DNA of 39,063 nucleotides from Streptomyces sp. TRM64462 (GCF_013362995.1 NZ_JABWDV010000235.1:1-39063), one strand, 5' to 3'; numbered from the stretch's first letter, positions 22,489-30,926 are shown. The notes: generated from the letters alone by a model not told the origin. Numbers and translations are program-made.

Positions 22489-23169
22489 CTACCGGGTCTC
22501 GCCCGGCGTGACCAGCCCCGACTCGTAAGCGAAGACCACGGCCTGCGCCCGGTCCCGCAGCCCCAACTTGGCCAGCACACGGCCGATATGGGTCTTCACC
22601 GTCTGCTCCGCCAGCACCAGGTGGTCCGCGATCTCCTGGTTCGACAGACCCCGCGCCACGAGCTCCAGCACCTCCGTCTCCCGTGGCGTCAGCCCGTTCA
22701 GCCGCACCGACCGCTGCTTGCGCGAGGCGGGGCGCTGCGCCGCGAAGTCCTCGATCAGCCGCCGCGTCACCGACGGCGCGAGCAGCGCCTCACCGGCCGC
22801 CACCACCCGCACGGCGGCGATCAGGTCCGCCGGAGGCGCGTCCTTGAGCAGAAACCCGGAAGCCCCCGCCCGCAGCGCCTCGTACACGTAGTCGTCCACG
22901 TCGAACGTGGTCAGCATGAGGACCTTCGGCCGGTGCGTCACTCCGGGCGGCGGGTTCAGGAGTTCACGCGCCGCGGCCAGACCGTCCATCTCGGGCATGC
23001 GCACATCCATCAGCACCACGTCCGGATGCGTGGAACGGCCCACCTCCACACCCGCCCGGCCGTCGGGGGCCTCGCCGACCACGTCGATGTCGGGCTGGGC
23101 GGACAGCAGCGCGGCGAACCCCGCCCGCACCATGGCCTGGTCGTCGACGATGATCACGCGGATGGTCAC
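22489..23169 (-). CDS. NarL/FixJ-family response regulator
   Basis: A 226-residue two-component response regulator. The receiver domain (1-120) has Asp9-Asp10 in the acidic pocket, the phospho-acceptor Asp55 in VVLMDVRMPEMDG, and Lys in FLLKDAPP. The LuxR-type helix-turn-helix is at about 160-215 (LTPRETEVLELVARGLSNQE, then LAEQTVKTHIGRVLAKLGL). The start is a GTG at 23169, with AAAGGA 7 nt upstream and the family-standard N-terminus TIRVIIVDDQAMVRAG. It lies 76 nt after its histidine kinase. Direct repeats upstream of the kinase may be its own binding site. Confidence 0.95.
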   Translation of the reverse strand: MTIRVIIVDDQAMVRAGFAALLSAQPDIDVVGEAPDGRAGVEVGRSTHPDVVLMDVRMPEMDGLAAARELLNPPPGVTHRPKVLMLTTFDVDDYVYEALRAGASGFLLKDAPPADLIAAVRVVAAGEALLAPSVTRRLIEDFAAQRPASRKQRSVRLNGLTPRETEVLELVARGLSNQEIADHLVLAEQTVKTHIGRVLAKLGLRDRAQAVVFAYESGLVTPGETR

Positions 23170-23245
23170 GTGGGTCCTTTCATGACGGTCGGGAGAGCGC
23201 GCGGCGCGCCGGTCCTGGCCTCCGGCCGGCACGCGCGCGGGGCGG

Positions 23246-24583
23246 TCAGGGGACCGGTGTGATCAGCGGGAGGCGGGCCGCCACCCGGAAGCCGCCGTCC
23301 GGCAGCGGTCCGACGTCGAGCGTTCCGCCCGTCAACCGTACGCGCTCCCGCATCCCCACCAGGCCGTGTCCCGTGCCGGACGTCTCCAGGGGCGAAGTCG
23401 GCTCGGTGGGCGGCCCGTTCACGACGAGCACGATCAGCCACTCCAAGTTGGGGGAGCGCGACACCGACACCCTGGTCGTGGCCCCCGGTGCGTGCCGCAC
23501 CACATTGGCCAGCGCCTCCTGCACGATCCGGTAGGCGGAAAGGTCCACCGCCTGCGGCACCGGACCCAACTCCCCGGCCAGGGACAGATCGACCGGCACC
23601 CCCGCCCGTATCGTCGCCTCCACCAGATGCCGCAGCCGGTCCAGCCGCGGCTGCGGCGTCCGCTCGCCGTCCCCGTTCTCACTGCGCAGCACCGCCAGCA
23701 GCCGGCGCATCTCGGTGAGGGACTCCCGGGCCGACGCGGCGATCGTCGAGAACTCCTCGCAGGCGGCGTCCGGCAGGTCCTTGATCCGGTACGGCGCCGA
23801 ATCCGCCTGCACCGTGATCACCGACATGTGGTGGGCCACCACGTCGTGCAGCTCACGCGCGATACGGGCACGCTCCTCAAGCAGCGTCCGCCGGGCCCGC
23901 TCCGCCTCACTGATCGCCTCCTGCTCGACGAGTCTTCGCTGGGCGTCGCCGCGCTCCCGCAGCGTCCCGGTCACGAGCAGCACGATCCCGCTCAGCACGA
24001 ACAGCAGCACATGGACCGGGCCCGCATGCTCCGGCGCGGCCAGCGCGAACGCGAACCCGACGGCGCCCGTCACCAGCCACACGCAGAGCAGCGTCCGACG
24101 CCGCTCGCGCAGCCCCACGGCAAGCATCAGCACCAGATAGCCGATCACGACCATAGGCGTCCACGGCCACTGTCTGCCCCCGCCGAGGTCCGCGTCCGCC
24201 AGCATCAGCACCGCACCGACCACATCAGCCGTGAAGACGAGCCACCATGCCAGGAGCGGCCGCCGCACGGCCAGCAGCAGCGGAACCGTCTGCGCGGGAG
24301 CCAGCACACCGGCGAGACCGCCGTGCATGCCGTAGTCATCGACCAGCACGATGATCGTGACCGGCAGGAGCGAGGCGACACACGCCAGCGCCACGACATA
24401 CGGCAGGACGCGCAGCCACCACGGGGAGGACCCGCCGAGCAGGGGGCTCCCCGGGGCCGTGGGCGTCGCCAGCGCGTCGGCCACCGCGCCCCACGTCCTC
24501 CACACGGAACGCCCCGCGCGCGCCACGGCCGCGCCGCGGCCTGCGGGCACCGGGCCGGCCGGGGCCGGGGATTCGTTGCTCAT
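23246..24583 (-). CDS. Membrane sensor histidine kinase (HisKA_3 type)
   Basis: A 445-residue kinase partnered with the NarL-type regulator downstream. The N-terminal half has about six hydrophobic segments (roughly 58-80, 95-110, 112-130, 142-158, 165-183 and 190-207) with short loops, so it probably senses a membrane-linked signal rather than a large external ligand. The phospho-acceptor is His246 in RIARELHDVVAHHMSV. The ATPase domain shows NVVRHAPGA (N box) and GTGHGLVGMRERV (G box). The ATG at 24583 lacks a ribosome site. The signal is not deducible. Confidence 0.94.
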   Translation of the reverse strand: MSNESPAPAGPVPAGRGAAVARAGRSVWRTWGAVADALATPTAPGSPLLGGSSPWWLRVLPYVVALACVASLLPVTIIVLVDDYGMHGGLAGVLAPAQTVPLLLAVRRPLLAWWLVFTADVVGAVLMLADADLGGGRQWPWTPMVVIGYLVLMLAVGLRERRRTLLCVWLVTGAVGFAFALAAPEHAGPVHVLLFVLSGIVLLVTGTLRERGDAQRRLVEQEAISEAERARRTLLEERARIARELHDVVAHHMSVITVQADSAPYRIKDLPDAACEEFSTIAASARESLTEMRRLLAVLRSENGDGERTPQPRLDRLRHLVEATIRAGVPVDLSLAGELGPVPQAVDLSAYRIVQEALANVVRHAPGATTRVSVSRSPNLEWLIVLVVNGPPTEPTSPLETSGTGHGLVGMRERVRLTGGTLDVGPLPDGGFRVAARLPLITPVP

Positions 24584-24615
24584 GATCCCGTAAGCGTAGG
24601 CGCGGGCCGCTCTCG

Positions 24616-24653
24616 CGGCGTCATACCAGGGAGCCAGTTCCCGGCCTCATACC
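24616..24653. promoter_or_regulatory. Direct repeat upstream of the histidine kinase gene
   Basis: CGGCGTCATACC (24616-24627) and CGGCCTCATACC (24642-24653) differ at one base and start 26 bp apart, 33-70 bp before the kinase start. Such repeats are often bound by NarL-type regulators; autoregulation is inferred. Confidence 0.4.
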
Positions 24654-24722
24654 CAGGTACGACACGCCCGGTCCGGTGCCGGACGGCCGCGCCCTCGCCA
24701 CGCCCCTGCGGCTCCGCGGCCG

Positions 24723-25583
24723 CTACAGCTCCGCGAGCAGCTCGGCCTTCTTCGCCGTGAACTCCTCGTCCGTCACCAGCCCCGCCCGGTGCAGCTCGCC
24801 GAGGTGCCGGATCCGGTCCGCGATGTCGGCGGGGTCCCGCCGGGCCGCCGCCACCGGAACCGGCACCGGGACCGCCCCATCGGCGTTCCGCACGGCCTCC
24901 AGCACCGCTGCCGCGAACGGCAGCGACTCGTGCACCGGCCCGTACCCGAGCCCGAAGACGACCGCGGCCGGGTCCTGGTCCGCCTGCGCCGGCTGACCCT
25001 CGCCACCGCGCCGCACCAGCCGCAGATACCCGTCCAGGACGTCCGGCGACCGCCATTCGACGCCGCTCAGGTCGGTCACCGCGAACGTCTGGTCGCCGGC
25101 TTTCCACTTCGCGGACGACGCCCCGGTCCAGAACCAGCGGAACGCCACGCTCCGCCCGTCGAAGGACGCCTTGCCGTCGTACGCCTTGAACTGGAGCGGT
25201 GCCTCGGGCGCCGCCACCACGAACCGCTCGGACCGCTCGGCCCTGTCCGGCCCGAGCCGCGCCCGCAGCTCGTCCGCGTAGTACTCGGCGAGGGTCTCCC
25301 GGTCGGCGGGCAGCACGAGGCGGTACGGGTCGCAGCTCTCCTTGAGCTGGCCCGCGGCCGCCTCCATCAGCGGGTCCGCACCCTCCCGCGGCACCGCGTG
25401 CAGGACCACCGTGCCCCGCTTGCCCGGGGAGAGGGTCACCGACGCCAGCGCCTCGTGGGGCACACGTCTTTCGCGCAGCGCCTGGAACAGCTTCGGCGCG
25501 CGGATCCCCCGTTCGAAGCGGATGAGCACGGCATCGGGTTCGAACTCCCAGGTGGCATGAATTCCGGCCAGCACATCACCCAT
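24723..25583 (-). CDS. DUF4429 protein with C-terminal SHOCT domain
   Basis: A 286-residue protein built of two DUF4429 beta modules (about 1-110 and 115-205; the first opens MGDVLAGIHATWEFEPDAVL) and a C-terminal SHOCT helix pair, IADRIRHLGELHRAGLVTDE followed by EFTAKKAELLAEL. SHOCT domains are thought to mediate oligomerisation. The function of DUF4429 is unknown, and a PH-like membrane or protein interaction has been suggested for similar folds. A low-complexity VPVPVPVAAA linker precedes SHOCT. ATG 25583 is preferred over ATG 25592 because family members begin at MGDV; neither has a strong ribosome site. It precedes the kinase gene on the same strand by 139 bp. Confidence 0.85.
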   Translation of the reverse strand: MGDVLAGIHATWEFEPDAVLIRFERGIRAPKLFQALRERRVPHEALASVTLSPGKRGTVVLHAVPREGADPLMEAAAGQLKESCDPYRLVLPADRETLAEYYADELRARLGPDRAERSERFVVAAPEAPLQFKAYDGKASFDGRSVAFRWFWTGASSAKWKAGDQTFAVTDLSGVEWRSPDVLDGYLRLVRRGGEGQPAQADQDPAAVVFGLGYGPVHESLPFAAAVLEAVRNADGAVPVPVPVAAARRDPADIADRIRHLGELHRAGLVTDEEFTAKKAELLAEL

Positions 25584-25668
25584 GCGCCTCATCGTATGCG
25601 GCGTGCGCCCGCGCGTCGCCCCTGGAAGAGGTGCGGAAATGGACTAGCCTTCCCGCCTTCTACGCGGG

Positions 25669-26883
25669 TCAGAGCTGTCCGGCGCCGGAAATTCCACTTC
25701 GGCAGGTGCTGTCGTCGGCCGCGCAGCGCAGGCTGTCGTACGAGCCGACCCCTATGCCCGCGAGGTTGCGCAGGCTCTCGGTGCCCGGCTCGAAGTAGCC
25801 GCCGTGGCCGCCCGCGCCGGCCGCCGAGAGCAGCCGGGCGCCGAACGCGGGGTCCACCGGGTCCTCGCCGTGGCCCAGCCCGCCGACGTCCAGGTGCGGC
25901 ACGTCCGCGATCCAGTCGTCGGCGTCCCGCATGGCCCACACGCGCGCACGCGTGTCCAGCTCCGCCGCGGTGCCGGCCCGCATCCCGGGGCTGCCGGCCA
26001 CCGCGATGTCGGAGACCCTCTCGGGCAGCCGGCGCGCGGCCAACCCGCACACGACGGAGCCGTAGCTGTGGCAGAACAGGGAGACCCGCGAGTTGCCGGG
26101 CAGCGCCTCCGTCAAGGAGACCAGCCGCAGGGCGCCCTCCTCGGCGAGCCTGCCGGTCGCCGCGTCCATGCCGACCCCGGCGGGCGCGGTGTAGTCGCCC
26201 CAGGCGATCACGGCGGTACGGACGCCGGGGGCGGCCCGGCGCTCGGCGGCGTACAGGGACTCGGCCATGCCGACCGGCGCCGTGTAGCGGCGGGCCGTCT
26301 TCTGGAAGGTGAGCAGCGTCGTGTCGACACCCGGCACGATCACCGACACCCGCTCGGCCCGCTTCAGGTCGCCGAACACCTCGGCGACTCGGCCCTTGCC
26401 CGACGGGTCGAAGGCGAGGATCTGCCGGCCCTTCCGCATGAGGGACGAGAACCGGTGGACCCTCCGTACGGCCTCCTGGCGCCCGTCGGGGGAGAGCCTG
26501 CTGTCCTTGAGGCGCGGCCTCTCGGCGGCGAGGGCCTCCGCCAGGGAACGCCGATTGGCCCGGTACCTCAGGGCGAGCGGCACGCCGTCGAGGTTGCCCA
26601 CGACGAGGGGGTGCTCGGCGGCGAGCCGGTCACGCTGCGCGGGCTTGAGTGAGGCGAAGAAACCGGCCACGACGCCGGGCGGTGATGTCGGGCTGGGGAG
26701 CGCCCGGGCGCCGACCCGGTCGGCCTGCCACGCGGCGATCGCCCCCTTCCAGGAGTCCGCCGGAGCGCCGCGTTGCCGGTGGACCGCGGTCCAGCCGGTG
26801 GTCGCGAGGAGGACGAACACCACCGCGAGGGCGAGCAGGGTGCGCCAGACGGTGAGCGTGGGGGAGGCGATGAAGGAAGTCAC
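25669..26883 (-). CDS. Membrane-anchored alpha/beta hydrolase (DUF1023 family)
   Basis: A 404-residue protein. One N-terminal hydrophobic segment (about 12-31) acts as signal anchor, placing the enzyme outside the membrane. The alpha/beta hydrolase (DUF1023) region starts near 155; VSVIVPGVDTTLLTF marks its first strand. The nucleophile elbow is CHSYGS with Ser273, where most relatives have GHSYG. DADDWIADVPHL and GHGGYFEP supply the likely acid and His. Two Cys at the C-terminus (RCAADDSTCRSG) could form a disulfide. The start is a GTG at 26883 with no clear ribosome site. The substrate is unknown. Confidence 0.87.
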   Translation of the reverse strand: MTSFIASPTLTVWRTLLALAVVFVLLATTGWTAVHRQRGAPADSWKGAIAAWQADRVGARALPSPTSPPGVVAGFFASLKPAQRDRLAAEHPLVVGNLDGVPLALRYRANRRSLAEALAAERPRLKDSRLSPDGRQEAVRRVHRFSSLMRKGRQILAFDPSGKGRVAEVFGDLKRAERVSVIVPGVDTTLLTFQKTARRYTAPVGMAESLYAAERRAAPGVRTAVIAWGDYTAPAGVGMDAATGRLAEEGALRLVSLTEALPGNSRVSLFCHSYGSVVCGLAARRLPERVSDIAVAGSPGMRAGTAAELDTRARVWAMRDADDWIADVPHLDVGGLGHGEDPVDPAFGARLLSAAGAGGHGGYFEPGTESLRNLAGIGVGSYDSLRCAADDSTCRSGISGAGQL

Positions 26884-26984
26884 TACGAGACACCCTAGGA
26901 GACGGCAGAAGCCGCCCGGTCACAGGGTGACGCAGATCACGGTTCAGTGTGGCGTTCCGGGGAAGGGGTCGCACGCCCGGGAGT

Positions 26985-27030
26985 CGCGCATGTCACAGCG
27001 CGCGCAGGGCACGGGCTCCGCGCATGTCAC
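26985..27030. repeat. 12-bp direct repeat echoing the 3' end of the TetR gene
   Basis: CGCGCATGTCAC occurs at 26985-26996 and 27019-27030, 34 bp apart. The second copy contains the stop codon of the TetR gene (minus strand, 27027-27029). The first is downstream of the gene. Confidence 0.7.
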
Positions 27031-27713
27031 GGGGTGCGCCAGCCGGTCGCCAGTGCGGGACCCAGGTGGTCCAGGTAGTTCTCGGTGATGGCGCGGATCG
27101 CTTCGAGGCTGGTGTCCTCGCCCCGTACCCACATCTGACCGGTGACCCGCATGACGCCGCTGAAGGCGGCGACGGCCACACGGGGCCGGGGATCGGTGTC
27201 CACGTCGAGGCCCTCCCGGTCGGCGATGAGCCGGGCGATGTTCTCCTCCATCTCGAAGGAGCGGCGCAGATGGACGGCGAGAAGGGACGGCGTCGACTCG
27301 ATCACCTGGAGCATGCGCAGGTACACCTCGACCGGCACCAGCTCCGTGATGGCCTCGCCGATGGTGTCCCAGGCGCCGAGCACCGAGTTGCGGAGCGCGT
27401 CGAAGGGGCCCTCGTCGGCGGGACGCGCGCGTAGCGCCGTCACGAAGTGCTGCTCGGCCATCTGCTGCAGGGCGAACGCGACCTCTTCCTTGCTGGCGAA
27501 ATAGCGGAAGAACGTGCGCTGCGAGACCTCGACGCTGTCGACGATCTCGTCGACCGTCGTCTCCTCGTATCCCTGGGTGGTGAAGAGCTCCAGCGCGGTG
27601 CGCAGCAGGGCGGCGCGGGTGCGCTGTTTCTTGCGCTCCCGCAGCCCTGTGGCCGTGCCCGCCGTGCCGACCGTGCCTGCCGTGGTCGGCTGCTTCGGCT
27701 GCTCACCCGTCAC
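27027..27713 (-). CDS. TetR-family transcriptional regulator
   Basis: A 228-residue repressor with the TetR helix-turn-helix at about residues 30-75 (ALLRTALELFTTQGYEETTV then VSQRTFFRYFASKEEVAFAL). The C-terminal domain is helical and its ligand unknown. The first 23 residues are a Thr/Gly/Ala-rich extension. The GTG at 27713 has GAGGA 8 nt upstream. It is divergent from an EmrB/QacA-type efflux pump over 115 bp, the classic arrangement of a drug-responsive repressor with its pump. TGTCA/TGACA elements in the gap are candidate operators. Confidence 0.92.
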   Translation of the reverse strand: MTGEQPKQPTTAGTVGTAGTATGLRERKKQRTRAALLRTALELFTTQGYEETTVDEIVDSVEVSQRTFFRYFASKEEVAFALQQMAEQHFVTALRARPADEGPFDALRNSVLGAWDTIGEAITELVPVEVYLRMLQVIESTPSLLAVHLRRSFEMEENIARLIADREGLDVDTDPRPRVAVAAFSGVMRVTGQMWVRGEDTSLEAIRAITENYLDHLGPALATGWRTP

Positions 27714-27764
27714 TTCATGGTCCTCGATTCGCCTCTTCTGCCAGCTCAGCCTATCTGTGAGCGA

Positions 27765-27829
27765 TGTGACAGTTACCGGCGTGTGAATCGCTTTGTCAAT
27801 TGTCAGTGGCTGACATTAGCCTCGCGGTA
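27765..27829. promoter_or_regulatory. Efflux-pump promoter with TGTCA/TGACA operator elements
   Basis: TTGTCA (27793-27798) and TAGCCT (27817-27822), 18 bp apart, form a likely promoter for the MFS gene. The -10 ends 6 nt before the ATG, predicting a leaderless mRNA. TGTCAGTGGCTGACA (27801-27815) is an inverted repeat between them. Further TGACA and TTGTCA elements at 27767 and 27793 could pair with it. Occupation by the divergent TetR protein would block the pump. Confidence 0.65.
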
Positions 27830-29436
27830 TGACTAGTCAGCCCACCATCGAGAAGGCGCCGCGCAACCCGGAACCGGTGCCCGCGCCGACCAAGGGCCTC
27901 CGCGGCCACCCGTGGGGCACCCTCTTCGCTGTCGCAGTCGGCGTCATGATGGTCGCGCTCGACGGCACGATCGTCGCGATCGCCAATCCCGCGATCCAGC
28001 AGGACCTGGGCGCGACACTCGCCGACGTCCAGTGGATCACCAACGGCTATCTGCTGGCGCTCGCCGTCGCCCTGATCACGGCGGGCAAGCTCGGCGACCG
28101 CTTCGGCCACCGCCAGACGTTTCTCATAGGCATCGCCGGGTTCGCCGTCGCCTCCGCCGCGATCGGCCTCTCCGGCTCGATCGCCCTCGTGATCGGCTTC
28201 CGAGTGCTCCAAGGGCTCTTCGGCGCCCTGCTGATGCCGGCCGCGCTCGGCCTGCTGAGGGCCACCTTCCCGGCGGAGAAGCTCAACATGGCCATCGGTA
28301 TCTGGGGCATGGTCATCGGTGCCTCGACCGCGGGCGGCCCGATCGTCGGCGGCCTGCTCGTCGAGCACGTCAGCTGGCAGTCCGTGTTCTTCGTCAACGT
28401 GCCGGTCGGTGTCGTCGCGCTGGCCATGGGCCTGCTGATCCTCAAGGACCACCGGGCGCGGAACGCGCCCCGCTCCTTCGACCTGCTCGGTATCGCGCTG
28501 CTGTCCGCCGCCATGGGGTCGCTCATCTGGGGCATCATCAAAGCCGGCGAGAGCTGGGGCTGGAGCAGCGGTAAGACCTGGGGATTCCTGCTCGGCGCGG
28601 TCGTCCTCTTCCTGCTCTTCGCCTTCTGGCAGAACCGGGTCAGGGAACCGCTCATCCCGCTGGCGATGTTCCGCTCCGTCCCGCTGTCCGCGGGTGTGGT
28701 GCTGATGGTCCTCATGGCCTTCGCCTTCATGGGCGGCCTCTTCTTCGTGACGTTCTACCTCCAGGGCGTGAAGGGCCTGAGCCCGGTCGACAGCGGACTG
28801 CGGCTGCTGCCCCTGACGGCCATGATGATCGTCTCCTCGCCGCTGGCGGGCGCGCTCATCACCAGGTTCGGCCCGCGTATCCCGCTCGTGGGCGGCATGG
28901 TGTGCACCGCCGCCGCCATGTTCGGCATGCTCACCCTCACCTCAGGCACCGGCACGCTGGCGACGTCCTTGTGGTTCGCCCTGCTGGGCCTGGGCCTCGC
29001 CCCGGTGATGGTGGGCGCCACCGAGGTCATCGTGGGCAACGCCCCGCTGGAGCTCTCGGGTGTGGCCGGCGGTCTCCAGCAGGCTGCCATGCAGGTCGGC
29101 GGCGCGCTGGGTACGGCCGTGCTGGGCGCCGTGATGTCGTCCAAGGTCAACGCCGAGTTCGCCGGCAACTGGAAGGACGCGGGCCTCCCGGGTGACCCCG
29201 CGCCGGGCCTGGAGCAGGCGGCCGAGTTCGGTACCGTCCCGGCCGAGCTGGCCAAGGCGCCGGGCGTGACGCCGGACGTGCTGGGCGCGATCACCAAGGT
29301 CATCCACGACACGTTCATGTCGGGCATGGGCCTCGCCTTCACCGTCGCGGGCGGCGTCGCGGTCGTCGCGGCCCTCGTGGCGACGCTCACCAAGCGCGGC
29401 GCCAACGCCGAGGCGGGCGGCGGCGTCCACATCTGA
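27829..29436 (+). CDS. MFS drug efflux transporter, DHA2 (EmrB/QacA) family
   Basis: A 535-residue proton-driven exporter with about 14 membrane helices, the DHA2 pattern. Motif A is GKLGDRFGHRQTF at about 86-98. The motif D1-like segment MMVALDGTIVAIANPAIQQD is in helix 1, and motif C-like GIWGMVIGASTAGGPIVGG is in helix 5. The substrate range is unknown; multidrug or self-produced metabolite export is typical. The start has no ribosome site but lies just after a promoter. The divergent TetR gene is its likely repressor. A very strong hairpin lies 38 nt past the stop. Confidence 0.95.
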   Translation: MTSQPTIEKAPRNPEPVPAPTKGLRGHPWGTLFAVAVGVMMVALDGTIVAIANPAIQQDLGATLADVQWITNGYLLALAVALITAGKLGDRFGHRQTFLIGIAGFAVASAAIGLSGSIALVIGFRVLQGLFGALLMPAALGLLRATFPAEKLNMAIGIWGMVIGASTAGGPIVGGLLVEHVSWQSVFFVNVPVGVVALAMGLLILKDHRARNAPRSFDLLGIALLSAAMGSLIWGIIKAGESWGWSSGKTWGFLLGAVVLFLLFAFWQNRVREPLIPLAMFRSVPLSAGVVLMVLMAFAFMGGLFFVTFYLQGVKGLSPVDSGLRLLPLTAMMIVSSPLAGALITRFGPRIPLVGGMVCTAAAMFGMLTLTSGTGTLATSLWFALLGLGLAPVMVGATEVIVGNAPLELSGVAGGLQQAAMQVGGALGTAVLGAVMSSKVNAEFAGNWKDAGLPGDPAPGLEQAAEFGTVPAELAKAPGVTPDVLGAITKVIHDTFMSGMGLAFTVAGGVAVVAALVATLTKRGANAEAGGGVHI

Positions 29437-29474
29437 GGGACGCGTGCGCGATCCGCGGACGCGCGCCCCCGTAC

Positions 29475-29523
29475 GACGCCCCGGGCCCCGGCACACCACC
29501 CCCGTGCCGGGGCCCGGGGCGTC
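29475..29523 (+). terminator. Strong 20-bp-stem terminator after the MFS gene
   Basis: Bases 29475-29494 pair perfectly with 29504-29523 around a 9-nt loop, all GC-rich. This is the longest perfect hairpin noticed in the window. Confidence 0.88.
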
Positions 29524-29635
29524 ACCCGTCCGGGTGGTTCCCCCGGGGAGGGCTTCCCTTCGATGGTCACGCAGAGTCAAGCTGTGCGGAGACGTTCAAT
29601 ACGGAGCGTCACGACCTGCGGGGGGATTCACCACC

Positions 29636-30070
29636 ATGCGCACGACCACACGGACCCGGACCGTCCTCACGACCGCCACCCTGGCCGCCGCCGCGCTCGC
29701 CGCCGTCCTGCTCACCGCCGGCGCCCCACGGGCCGACGCGGCCCCACCGGCCGACGCCGCCCCACCGGCCGCCGCTTCCCCGCCGAGCCTCGGCACCTGC
29801 GGCACCGGACAGCTGTGCCTGTGGCAGAAGGAAGGGTTCCGGGGCAAGCGGTACACGCACGAACTGGCCGACACCGACATCGAAAGCTGTATCGCCCTCC
29901 CCGCAGGCACCAGCGCCGCCGCACTCGCCAACCGCACCGGCCGCCCCGTCACCACCTACCAGTCCGCGACGTGCGCCGAGACCGGCGAGTTCGAGACCTA
30001 CCCCGGCAGCGGTACGTGGGTGCCCCGCTCCCCCTACCAGGTGCGGGCTTTCAAGATCTGGGAGAACTGA
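29636..30070 (+). CDS. Secreted peptidase-inhibitor I36-like (beta/gamma-crystallin-type) protein
   Basis: A 144-residue secreted protein. The signal peptide has a Thr/Arg start, an Ala/Leu core and a likely cleavage after APRADA. A short P-P-A-D-A-A repeat encoded by 18-bp units follows. The mature domain begins at TCGTGQLCLWQKEGFRGKRY, the pattern of the I36 (SMI-like) family related to crystallin folds, and has four Cys that can form two disulfides. Family members inhibit metalloproteases or are of unknown use. GGGGGA stands 8 nt before the ATG. Its last 20 bp overlap the 3' end of the converging channel gene. Confidence 0.85.
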   Translation: MRTTTRTRTVLTTATLAAAALAAVLLTAGAPRADAAPPADAAPPAAASPPSLGTCGTGQLCLWQKEGFRGKRYTHELADTDIESCIALPAGTSAAALANRTGRPVTTYQSATCAETGEFETYPGSGTWVPRSPYQVRAFKIWEN

Positions 30071-30878
30071 CCTGGGGCGAGCCGCTCGGCTCCGGGAAGG
30101 AGCTCCCGGACAGACCCTCCGGAACCGGCGGCTCGCCCTGCGGTGACGGCGCCGACAGCCGGGCCACCTCGGCCCGCAGCTCCCGCACCTCCTGCGCCAG
30201 GTCCTCCAGGAGAGCCGTCCTGCGGCGCTCCTCGGCATCGTCCCGCTCGAAGCGCGAGATGAACCACGCCGCGATGTTCGCCGTGACCACACCGAGCAGC
30301 GCGATGCCCGACAGCATCAGACCCACGGCCAGCAGCCGCCCGAGCCCGGTCGTCGGCGCAAGGTCGCCGTAGCCGACGGTCGTCATCGTCGTGAACGACC
30401 ACCACACCGCGTCACCGAGCGACTTGATGTTCCCGCCCGGCGCGTCCCGCTCCACCTGGAGCACCGCGAGCGAGCCGAACATCATCAGCCCCGCCACGGA
30501 GCCCACCACATACGTCGTCAGCGTGATCTGCGACGCCATCCGGGCCCTCCGGCCCACCAGTACCAGCGCCGAGACCAGCCGCAGCAGCCGCAGCGGCTGG
30601 ACCAGGGGAAGCAGCACCGCGAGGAGGTCCAGCCAATGACTCCGTACGAAGCCCCATCGCGCGGGCGCCAGGCAGAGCCGTACGACGTAGTCGGCGGCGA
30701 ACGCGCCCCACACCAGCCACTCCACCGTCAGGCAGAGAGCGTGCACCCATGGCGCGGCCTCCGTGGCGACGATCGACACCGCGTACGCGACGCCGAACGC
30801 CACGGCCAGCGCCAGCAGCGGCCTCTGCGTGCGCTGCTCCCACCGGACCTGCGCCGTCGGTTCTTTCATGCCGCGCAT
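30051..30878 (-). CDS. Voltage-gated-type potassium channel
   Basis: A 275-residue ion channel subunit expected to form tetramers in the membrane. The selectivity filter is TTVGYGD at 166-172, within the pore loop WWSFTTMTTVGYGD. Hydrophobic segments before the pore are arranged like S1-S5; the S4-like segment PLRLLRLVSALVLVGRRAR carries several Arg. After S6, RFERDDAEERRRTALLEDLA and the following residues form a probable coiled coil, then a Ser/Pro tail. The start is ATG 30878 or ATG 30869; TAATAT lies 7 nt before the latter and could be a -10 giving a leaderless mRNA. aceE ends 63 nt upstream on the same strand. Confidence 0.9.
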   Translation of the reverse strand: MRGMKEPTAQVRWEQRTQRPLLALAVAFGVAYAVSIVATEAAPWVHALCLTVEWLVWGAFAADYVVRLCLAPARWGFVRSHWLDLLAVLLPLVQPLRLLRLVSALVLVGRRARMASQITLTTYVVGSVAGLMMFGSLAVLQVERDAPGGNIKSLGDAVWWSFTTMTTVGYGDLAPTTGLGRLLAVGLMLSGIALLGVVTANIAAWFISRFERDDAEERRRTALLEDLAQEVRELRAEVARLSAPSPQGEPPVPEGLSGSSFPEPSGSPQVSSPRS

Positions 30879-30890
30879 ATTAAGGGGGAG

Positions 30891-30926
30891 CGGGGAGCGG
30901 GGCCGCCTCCGAGCCCCGGCTCCCCG
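30891..30926 (-). terminator. Terminator hairpin after aceE
   Basis: CGGGGAGCGGGG (30891-30902) pairs with CCCCGGCTCCCCG (30914-30926) with one bulged base, 15 nt beyond the aceE stop. Confidence 0.65.
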
